Shown piece by piece: positions 56,322 to 64,000 of a DNA stretch of 64,000 nt (position 1 is its first letter; every line of letters starts with the position of its first letter). The DNA is from Cytidiella melzeri (taxonomy: Eukaryota > Basidiomycota > Agaricomycetes > Polyporales > Irpicaceae): NCBI GenBank assembly GCA_022592445.1, contig JABYQR010000059.1, positions 1-64,000 on the forward strand, in the 5' to 3' direction. The position numbers and the translations under genes were made by a program. Below the pieces are notes generated by a model, which did no database searches, had not been told where the DNA came from, and saw nothing but the letters and a program-made list of their open reading frames with translations.

Positions 56322-58137
56322 ATGTCGACGTCGCAGGGCGACCCGCTGGACGACCCCAACGCTTTTGCCGATTTTGTAGCCAATTGGCAATCAGTGTAAG
56401 CTTTCGGACCTCTTCAAACGACGTTGCGCTGAATTTTGTCTGGCAGAAACACGGCTACCACCATCGAAATAGCAGCAACCGGTGCGCCTCCCGTAGTTTT
56501 TCTGACTCCTGTTCTTTTTCTAAATCTTGCGGCAGCTCTCTTCGTCTTTGAATATTTATTGACTTTGTCGCAGGAGATAAAGTACATATGGCAGCGCCCG
56601 AAATCCGTACCCTCGCTCCTTTTTCTAGTCAACCGATACGTCGTGCTGTGTAATCGTGGATTCAGAATGATACAAGTCGTGTCGTGGGCAAGCCAATTTG
56701 AAACTACTGCAGACAGGGTACGTGTCGTATGGCTTTCCTCCGTGCTTTGGTGGTGCTAAAGTGACCAATCAAAGTAGATGTTGAGTGTATGTTTCCTGTC
56801 ATATTTGGTCGGGGTACCAACGTTGTTTTTTTTGGGCTCTAGCTGCACTGTGGTATGGAGGTTTAGCGAAGCTTGCACGATCACCATGTATCTTGTCGTC
56901 GCACGTAAGCCAGAAAAAACTTCTTCTGTCGGTTTGTAGGAAGCTGTATTGACCTGATGTCTACCAAAGTCTTTGCAGCAACTCGAATGTACGCTATTTG
57001 GGATCAAGATCGCAGGATCTTTGGGTTTGTGCTGGGTTTAGGGTCTATTTATCCTCTCGTCAATACTGTGAGCGTCACACTTGTTTCGCGGTGCTCTTGC
57101 TCTCATCTCCACTCGCGTAGTTTTACGTGGCGACACTCGTCGTTTCTGCCTTTCCACCGCCAATCACCGGGTGTGGACAACGATCCAGTCTTAACTTTGG
57201 TGGTTCAGTGAGTAGCGACGAGTTCTTGTGCGTGTGACGATTTTTTTTGATTACATACTACAAGCTGACATAGCGGAATAGCTGTAGGTTTTTTTATTTT
57301 ATAGAATGGGCTTTGTCGCTGTTACTTCGATACTCACCCAGCTGTACTAGTCATATTTGGCACCCTCTTCAGTATACTTTTTGAATCTGTCGTCATCGCG
57401 CTGACTTGGATGAAGACTATGGACATTCAAATAATGTTGCAGAAAACGGGCACGGGGCTGAGGACAAGGGTGTCCTACTTGCTACTTCGCGACGGTAAGT
57501 CTACCTTGTTGGTGTGCGATAGTACATACACACTTATGCTGTCTGTAGGTACCACGTATTTTGTGTAAGGCCGATCATTGACACCCCCTCAAGTATACTG
57601 CGTTGCTGAAACATACTCATAGCACTATTTTGTCCTTGAACGTGCTCAGTTTACTCTCTATTCGTGTTCAGGTATGTCCGTACATGCACATCAGTGACTA
57701 ATTACTTATCTCGTGCAATTCACTCACTCAGGTGTTCAATAACATGCCTTCCTTGATTGACACGTCCGTCTTCATTATTTGGTCTTCCTCAGTATTGAGC
57801 TTACTGATCCGTGTGGAACAGATTGACTTCGATACTCGTCTCGAGATTCATGTTGAATTTGCGAGATAGCGTGAGCGAAGGCAGTACGGAGTCGGGTCTG
57901 CACATGTCAGATATGTCAGACGTTCGTTTCGCCTCTCAGAGGTCTTTTCGCCTTGTCGGGAACCTCGGGAACCCCATCCACATTGACGACGACGATGAAG
58001 ACCCCGTCAACGACTGCGATGCAGACATACACGAACTGCCAAACTTTGCAGAGAGGCGGACTCTGGGGGTGGTGTCTGTCTCGAAAGTTTCCTTGAGGTC
58101 GACGGGCCTTACGCTGCGGCGTGCAGAAACGTGTTGA
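56322..58137 (+). CDS. DUF6533 multi-pass membrane protein, copy 2
   Basis: ATG 56322: MSTSQGDPLDDPNAFADFVA, an intron, then LFLNLAAALFVFEYLLTLSQ, EIKYIWQRPKSVPSLLFLVN and RYVVLCNRGFRMIQVVSWAS (DUF6533), VFAATRMYAIWDQDRRIFGF, and a tail RLTSILVSRFMLNLRDSVSE, RSFRLVGNLGNPIHIDDDDE. Stop TGA at 58135-58137. Gene length, intron positions and motif order parallel copy 1, so the two arose by tandem duplication, but sequence has diverged considerably, including a more acidic tail. Membrane receptor- or transporter-like topology; substrate or ligand unknown. Confidence 0.75.
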
Positions 58138-59559
58138 TGTACTGATGTACAGTTTTGTTGGTCAATTGTAAACGAGAAACGTGATAGTGCCATTTTTACG
58201 AGCATTACAGGGTTTTCAAACCCATTGTAGACGACACAACATGCTGGAGACCATCGAGATTGCTGGCTATACCGAATCAAGAAGATGAGCCTAATTGCAT
58301 GATGTCATTCGCTTACGTCCGACTGTAGTAAAAGTGTTAGCTTTGGGATACGGTCGTGTGGCTGCGTGACTTCAAGTTCCTTGTAGGAGGAAATGGTCCA
58401 GACAGGCTTCAAGTTGCACGCAACTTCTTTGTTGAGCGTTGCGCATCTGGCATGGAAAAAACTGGCACTTCCCCGCAAAAACAGCGATGCTGGCTCGGTG
58501 GGAGATGTTCGTTTCGTTGGATGAGTCGGGGAAGGAAATGGAAATGCCCATTCAAGCGGGGTTTTCGGGGAGTCGATGGTTGTAAGTAACACGGAAGATA
58601 ATCATTAAAACTACTGCAGGATATCATTGGGAAGAGCATGCGGCTGTTGATGATTGCGAGGTCCCGCGGACAGAATGTCCGTCTCTGCGATGAAAAAAGG
58701 ACAACTTTGTGCTCCTCCGTGTCCAGGAAAGGATCAGGAAAAGACTCAAGTTGTCACTCACGACGAGTACGTAGTTATTAAATAACCGGGATCTGCTGCC
58801 TATGTTAGAGGCAATGGTATAGTGAGAATACTACTAGGAAACCACCTCAGGCTGGAGATTTATCTATGTTGCGATGCTGTTGATCAGCTACGCACAGGGA
58901 CGGTTCAGTCCTTCGCGCGCGGAGACTGGCATGTCCCAGTCACGAAGCAGTGAGAACAGCATGCGTACTAATAGGCTGAATCTGCTGCTGAGCTGCTGGA
59001 ATATGAGCCTTGCTCGAACTTGAATAGCTACGGTGCGCTTCATTGGTTGAAGTAGTAGCGCGTGAGATATGCTCGCAGTGAGGACCATGTCGTCAATCGC
59101 CAAAGTGGAAGGAATACTCTGGCCCTGAACATTACAGATTAGGATCCTACTTGTTCAATGCACATTTACCGGGAATGCAGATTCGTTCTATCCTCGCTTC
59201 GAACATCCAGCAGTCCTGCATCAACAACAGGTCGCAGCTCGTACGGAGGAGTAGCTAAGGGATGATCGCTGGCGGGAGCTCCGAGCCCTTTGCAGGGGAT
59301 TACTCACCACTATTGGATTGAGGCTTTCAGTTGCAGTAGAGTTCACATCGCTCGTCTTATATTTGCACTCGGTAGATGCTCATACACCCGTACTCGAGCT
59401 ACGTGCACCATTCGAAGCTACATCGACATCGATATCCATGAAATATCCATGCAGGCTTTCAACTTATAGGGTACACAAAGTTGAAGGTCTCTATGATTGT
59501 ACACTCAAGCGTTTGACTGCTTACTCTTCTGTCTATCGTTATCTTCTCAGTGACAGTGT
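58138..59559. other. Intergenic, no gene recognised
   Basis: About 1.4 kb. Short open frames on both strands without recognisable content. A possible partial exon of a gene related to the secreted protein next to it cannot be excluded. Confidence 0.45.
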
Positions 59560-60055
59560 TCATGAATGTGAGCGAGCGAATGAAACATACTGTTGCCATA
59601 ACCTGTCGACATAACCTGCTTTCATCGGCGGAGCGCCTCCAGTGAACGCACTACTTTGCGCGCCGACAGACCTCGCAACTATAGCAGGGGTAACAGAGGG
59701 AGCAACCGAGGAAGTGGAAGAAGTGGAGAGGGAGAGACTATGACAGCGTCGTTTGAATCAGTATGAGCAGGTTCTTTGATTCGAGGTTTTGCGAGAAAAT
59801 GCCCTACCCGGTTGGTGCAACTGGATGTAAAGCCTGAGTCTCAAATCCGAAACCACTTTTGTACCGTTAGTACATATTCATTCTGGGAACAATGGCTGAC
59901 GGATGGCGCCTATATACTCACATGCCTTCGAGAGATGCAATGACACTGTCGATATCTGGGGCTCCGTCAAAGCGGGCAAGTAGAGGCGTGGGCGCCCCAA
60001 GCCCGAGCGACACCGATGAAATGAGAGCGATAAAAAGCGGGATAAAGGCAAGCAT
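59560..60055 (-). CDS. Small secreted Ser/Thr-rich protein (119 aa)
   Basis: Exons 59922-60055, 59808-59855 and 59560-59737 join in phase with GT-AG introns of 66 and 70 bp. MLAFIPLFIALISSVSLGLG is a signal peptide. The mature part is GAPTPLLARFDGAPDIDSVI, then FETQALHPVAPTG, then a Ser/Thr-rich low-complexity stretch (LSLSTSSTSSVAPSVTPAIV) likely to be O-glycosylated. No cysteines and no family recognised. The design (signal peptide, short, low complexity) is like the secreted protein at 51947-52371, but the sequences are not clearly related. Confidence 0.5.
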
Positions 60056-60850
60056 GGTGAAGTTATTGTTGAGAGGAAGATGGATGTGTGATAGTCAATA
60101 TCCCACAAGTCAGAAGGCTGCACACTAGGAAATCAGTGATGTGATATTCTTCTTTGCAACAAGGACCTCACCTGCGCAGCGGCCGAGAAGATGAAAGGAC
60201 TTAGGGGCTTGTCGAGGAAGGGCCTACAGGTATATATCGCTCCCAAGGTTGCTGGGAAGCGGAGAATATGGCTACCATCGAGTGGATGGCATCAAGTCGC
60301 GAGCGAGCACTTCCGAAGCGATGGCCTCCAACGTTCAACAGTCAGTGTCAACGATTCAGAGTACCGCCCTTAGAAGTGCTGCGGGTGACTATCAAGGCCC
60401 ATCAATAGCTGCATGCAAGACGTAGTCAGCCTGGACTCCGGTCATTCAGAGAACTCCAGCGACTTCAGTTTTGGAGAACGATGGTTGCATTGTAGAGAGA
60501 TCCTTGTTGAGTGGAAAAACGACACTCACAGCAACCACCGTTGTTGTGAACACTTTCTCGTAGATGAACAGATCATAAGCCGAGCTTCTGTTCTGGCTTG
60601 AAGGATGGCTAGGGTACGCTGCCGTGGCTGTACGCATATCGACGTGATTGGAGTGGCTGCCAACGGTTGCAGGATGGTGAGTACCTTGCTTGAAGTATGG
60701 TGGTTGATGACGAGAGAGTTTGCTGCTGCATGTCACTCCGGAGAGCGCAGATTGCGCGGTCAGTCGTGGTCACCGTTCAAGTAAGACTACAGTAGGTCAG
60801 ACTGCCGAGGCCCCGCCACGGTTTTGAAGTGTCCCGCCACTTGCTACATT
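60056..60850. other. Intergenic up to the Harbinger element
   Basis: About 800 bp with no recognised gene; presumably includes the promoter of the secreted-protein gene. Confidence 0.5.
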
Positions 60851-60898
60851 AGGGTCGTTCAAAGTTGGCGCAGCTCCGCCGCTCGCAGCTCGCAGCGC
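60851..60898 (+). repeat. Harbinger left terminal inverted repeat
   Basis: 48 bp, exact reverse complement of 63864-63911; G+C-rich with an internal CGCTCGCAGCTCGCAGCGC segment that can itself fold. Confidence 0.9.
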
Positions 60899-61022
60899 CG
60901 GCTTTGCGACCGGCCCGGTGTGCGCTAAATGTACTTGGTAGTCACGGCAATGTAACGCAGCGACAATTGTAATCAATTTTCTTTGCTTGCACTTCCTTCA
61001 CCATTCTCAACCATTCTCAGCT

Positions 61023-62320
61023 ATGCCTTACACTCCATATCGCACAGAGATCACTCGAGCATACCTCCGGAGCATGCTGCTTCGGGAAATCATTAATCCT
61101 TCTGACAATCTTGAAGACGCTCTTATGCAGCTTCAAACTGATGTTGGCATTCTTGCCGCCGTCATGCAAGCACGCTACCTTCGTGCACGACCTCCTGTCC
61201 TAAAAGTCCCCAACTTGCATCTTGCATGGGTGTATGCCCAAAGTCCTCACACTCATAACCGGTTTCAGAGCATGCTTCGTGTGTCTCCAGAGGTGTTTCA
61301 AACACTTTTGAACTTGATTGACGACCATCCTGTTTTCACCAACAATTCCAACAATTCACAGGCACCAGTGGAGATGCAGCTAGCTGTGACACTGTACCGT
61401 TTGGGACGGTATGGCAATGGTGCTTCAGTAGAGGACATTGCGAGAACCGCTGGGGTTTCAGAGGGCACAGTGGTGCTATATACTCAACGTTGCTTTGATG
61501 CTATTGAGTCTCTTCACGATCTCTTCGTTCGAAGGTTGACACCGGAGGAGAAGGAGAAGGAGAAAATGTGGATGGATGAGCACTTAGGATTTCGTGGAAC
61601 CTGGCGAAATGGCTGGGTGATGTATGATGGTACAATTGTTGCCCTCTTCTCAAAGCCAGGCCAGAATGGTGATGCATACTACACTCGTAAGTGCAATTAC
61701 GGACTTAATGTTCAGGTATGTGTCAAACCACAATGATATCCAAAGTCTTCATTCAATTCTCTCAGATTGGAAACATCCCATCTTCTTTGCGGATTGTGGA
61801 CTACTCGCATGGACTTGTTGGTTCCGCTCACGATGCAAGTGCCTTTGAGCACACTGCTGCTGCAAAGTTTCCCGATTGGTTTTTTGAAGAGGGCGAGTTT
61901 GCATGGACTGACTCAGCATATCCTTGTAATGCAAGGACAATTCCTGTTCACAAGAAACCAGCATCTCTTCACCCACACAACAAGCTTTTTGATGCTGTTG
62001 TTGCTGGCTTTCGTGTCCGGTCAGAGCACTGCATGGGTGCTTTGAAAGGTCGCTGGCAGTGCTTGAGAGGACTCCGAGTTCCAATCCGCAATAACAACGA
62101 GCATTTGCAGGCTTGTCGCTGGATTACAATTGCAATTATTCTCCATAATCTTTGCATTGATGTAGAGGGATGTGAGAACATGGACAGATTTATTGGTGAA
62201 CTTGCAGGACAAGAGGGCGGACAAGATGTTGGGGAGGCACAAGAGGAATTAGATGCTGCAGAAAACAATAGCAAACGGCAGCAGCTAGTTGATGAACTTG
62301 TAGCTTTTAAAGCATTATAG
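61023..62320 (+). CDS. PIF/Harbinger transposase (DDE_Tnp_4 type)
   Basis: ATG 61023 (MPYTPYRTEITRAYLRSMLL). Two exons (61023-61715 and 61766-62320) with one 50-bp intron, 415 residues. A helix-turn-helix-like region VEDIARTAGVSEGTVVLYTQ precedes the catalytic core: VMYDGTIVALFSKPGQNGDA (first Asp), YYTRKCNYGLNVQ, VDYSHGLVGSAHDASAFEHT (second Asp), FAWTDSAYPCNARTIPVHKK, RVRSEHCMGALKGRWQCLRG (catalytic Glu) and WITIAIILHNLCIDVEG. All three acidic residues are present and no stop interrupts the frame. An earlier in-frame start at 60987 is TTG and is not used. It cuts and pastes the element together with the Myb-like partner. Confidence 0.92.
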
Positions 62321-62405
62321 ATGATTAAAGTTCAGGTATATAGAATATCTACATCAGAATCAAGACAATTGTTGGGTATGTTGTATTCTACGCAGAAGAG
62401 CCAAC

Positions 62406-63694
62406 CTATTCATCATCAGATGGAAGTGGTCCATTCTCAGCATCCCATTCAGGAGAACCATCACGTTGGGAAGGACCAGCAAGCTCATCTGAAAGACGAG
62501 GACGTTTACGAGACTCACTCGTTGAACTTGCAAGAAGCTCTTTCAGCTTCTTGCGGTACTCTTCAAGAGTCCAAACTCCTGCCCTGTACTCCTCAAGTAG
62601 CTGTGTGCGCTCAAAACGAGCATCTTCACGCCGGCGATGCTCAGCAAGGGATGCAGCGTTTTCTCTGCAACTTCATCAGCATATGCATGTTCACAAAAGA
62701 CTGAACACACCTTGCAAAGTCCAAGAGCATAGCATCTATCCCACGCTTCTTGCTCACCGGCTGGATAGAAGCCTGAAGACGTTCAAGCTTCTCAGCAGAC
62801 ATGTTGACAGAGGCCTTTGGACCACGACTAGAGTGTGGGGGAGCTGATGAGGGCACTGGTGATGGCGGACCATTGGTTGCGTCATCTCCAAAAGTGCGGA
62901 ATGTAGGAGAGTTCGGAGCTGTATCAGGGGTAGGCTCAGGACGATTGTTGAGTGGCTGAAGATGGATAGTACGCCTTCCCAGAGGTCCAATTCCTGTTGT
63001 GATGGCAATGGGAGTGATGTTTGGCCTCTCAGACAAGAGGCGGTGAAGAGCCGGAAAGAAGGGGAACTTCTTTGTGATCTCTTCTGCAAAGAGTTGACAT
63101 AAATAAGAATAGCAGTGCCAAAATGTGTGAACATACCCCATAAGTTCTTAGCCACCTCTGGAGTCTCAGCATTTGGACCCTCTGCAGGGATATAGTGCTT
63201 CAGAAACTCAGACCCATGTTCATCTGCTGCTTCCTCATCATCGTCACGAAGGCCACCTCCAGTAACAACCAGACGAGCCTTCTGCTTCCTGTATGTCCTG
63301 ATGAGCCTGTGAATTCAATTGAGCAGGTACATGGGAGCAGAGACCATGATGTTCAACACACCCTTCAAGCTTAGCCTTAATCTTGTTTGCTAGCTTTGCA
63401 CCATCAAGCTCATGCAGCTCTGGAAAGAGAGCCTTCCCAATCCGACCATACACTGTAATTTTCCTGTCTCCACTTGTATTCTAATCAGTGAAATGGATCA
63501 GTATAGCTACTTGACCAATTTCCCGTGCCTCATACCTCATCAGCCTGCTTTCCAAACAGCACCTTCCGGTTTTCCGACTTCTCTGCAAGCTCCAGCAGCT
63601 GCCAGGTCATTTGCTCTTGCCAATCCAGCTGTGGGAAAGGCTTGGCCAGCTCCTTTACAGCCTTCTTCTTCCCAGCAGACACAGCACAAGACAT
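62406..63694 (-). CDS. Harbinger Myb/SANT-like accessory protein
   Basis: ATG 63694: MSCAVSAGKKKAVKELAKPF, PQLDWQEQMTWQLLELAEKS, ENRKVLFGKQADE, intron, NTSGDRKITVYGRIGKALFP, ELHELDGAKLANKIKAKLEG, DDDEEAADEHGSEFLKHYIP, EEITKKFPFFPALHRLLSER, a Pro/Ser-rich region, MSAEKLERLQASIQPVSKKR and a charged C-terminal coiled coil (SLAEHRRREDARFERTQLLE) ending in PSDDE, stop at 62406. At least four short introns. The order Trp-rich helix, K.G....G...A.K...L matches the trihelix/Myb-like partner that brings Harbinger transposase to the element ends and the nucleus. Its 3' end lies 85 bp from that of the transposase. Confidence 0.75.
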
Positions 63695-63863
63695 AGTATG
63701 AGATTTGTCAAAAGAGTGTGAGATGTAAGGACAGTGAGAGGTTGAGTCTGTGCTACTCGAAGACTACAGTAGACACGAAGCGCACCGACTGCGACGACGG
63801 CGACCGCGCTGTGACAGAATGTGACCACTTACGTTATATTCCGCTTTGGGGCAATTGACGCCC

Positions 63864-63911
63864 GCGCTGCGAGCTGCGAGCGGCGGAGCTGCGCCAACTT
63901 TGAACGACCCT
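63864..63911 (-). repeat. Harbinger right terminal inverted repeat
   Basis: 48 bp, exact reverse complement of the left repeat, followed directly by ATT, the duplicated target triplet. Confidence 0.9.
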
Positions 63912-64000
63912 ATTGGGAATGCCGACGCCTGCCACGTGGGCCACGCTTCAAGCGGCGAAACTTAGATTACAGCTTGCTCACCCAACTCCACGCCCTCGAC

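Larger units (their letters stand above)
60851..63911 (+). mobile_element. PIF/Harbinger DNA transposon, complete (3061 bp)
   Basis: 48-bp perfect terminal inverted repeats beginning AGGGTCGTTCAAAGTTGGCG (60851-60898 and 63864-63911), a 3-bp direct repeat ATT on both sides, a DDE transposase on the plus strand and a Myb/SANT-like gene on the minus strand. Two convergent genes, 3-bp duplication and about 3 kb size are the standard Harbinger design. Confidence 0.9.

Noticed and set aside
58305..58592. Overlapping frames on both strands
   Set aside because: Neither has a motif, and composition and starts do not support a gene.

Overview
The window comes from a filamentous basidiomycete, most likely an agaricomycete. 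Three things point there: genes cut by many short GT-AG introns of about 50-90 bp, basidiomycete-type families (a DUF6533 membrane-protein pair, a STAND-type N-terminal module, a Dam1/DASH subunit), and a transposon set that includes a KDZ element. There are no bacterial operons, no CRISPR arrays and no tRNA or rRNA genes that I can support.

The left part (1-15.8 kb) is ordinary host sequence. It holds the start of a STAND/NACHT-type protein (cut by the window edge), a complete UDP-glucose:glycoprotein glucosyltransferase ending in KDEL (1681-8367, minus), and a complete plasma-membrane H+-ATPase of 1007 aa in six exons (9369-12714, minus). About 3 kb without a recognisable gene follows.

The middle (15.8-45.6 kb) is a transposon pile-up. 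In order it contains: a tandem Ty1/copia array with a primer-binding site matching the anticodon arm of initiator tRNA-Met; two LTRs of another retroelement in inverted orientation, that element's leader and gag remains, and a third LTR fragment; a 5.5-kb element with about 450-bp terminal inverted repeats and a 9-bp target duplication, which carries a nested 2.5-kb hAT element with its own 8-bp duplication; an integrase-type (rve/DDE) DNA transposon region with a cytochrome-b5/MAPR-like gene inside it; and a 9.9-kb KDZ (Kyakuja-Dileera-Zisupton) transposon with 600-bp inverted repeats, a transposase and two accessory genes. The integrase-type and KDZ elements each carry a gene with a similar N-terminus, the most unexpected link in the window. 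The KDZ element ends 37 bp before the start codon of an apparently intact alpha-methylacyl-CoA racemase gene.

The right part (45.6-60.8 kb) is host sequence again: the racemase (+), a short-chain dehydrogenase (-), a single-pass membrane protein (-), a Dam1-like kinetochore subunit (-), a 105-aa secreted protein with a Kex2-like KR site (-), a 72-bp perfect palindrome, two tandem DUF6533 seven-helix-type proteins (+), and a 119-aa secreted protein (-). The window closes with a complete 3.06-kb PIF/Harbinger transposon (60851-63911): 48-bp perfect inverted repeats, a 3-bp target duplication, an apparently intact DDE transposase, and a convergent Myb-like partner gene.

Exon models were built by eye from splice sites and reading-frame continuity. 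Where I give exon lists, the phases add up to an open frame. Family names come from memory of conserved motifs, not from a search.
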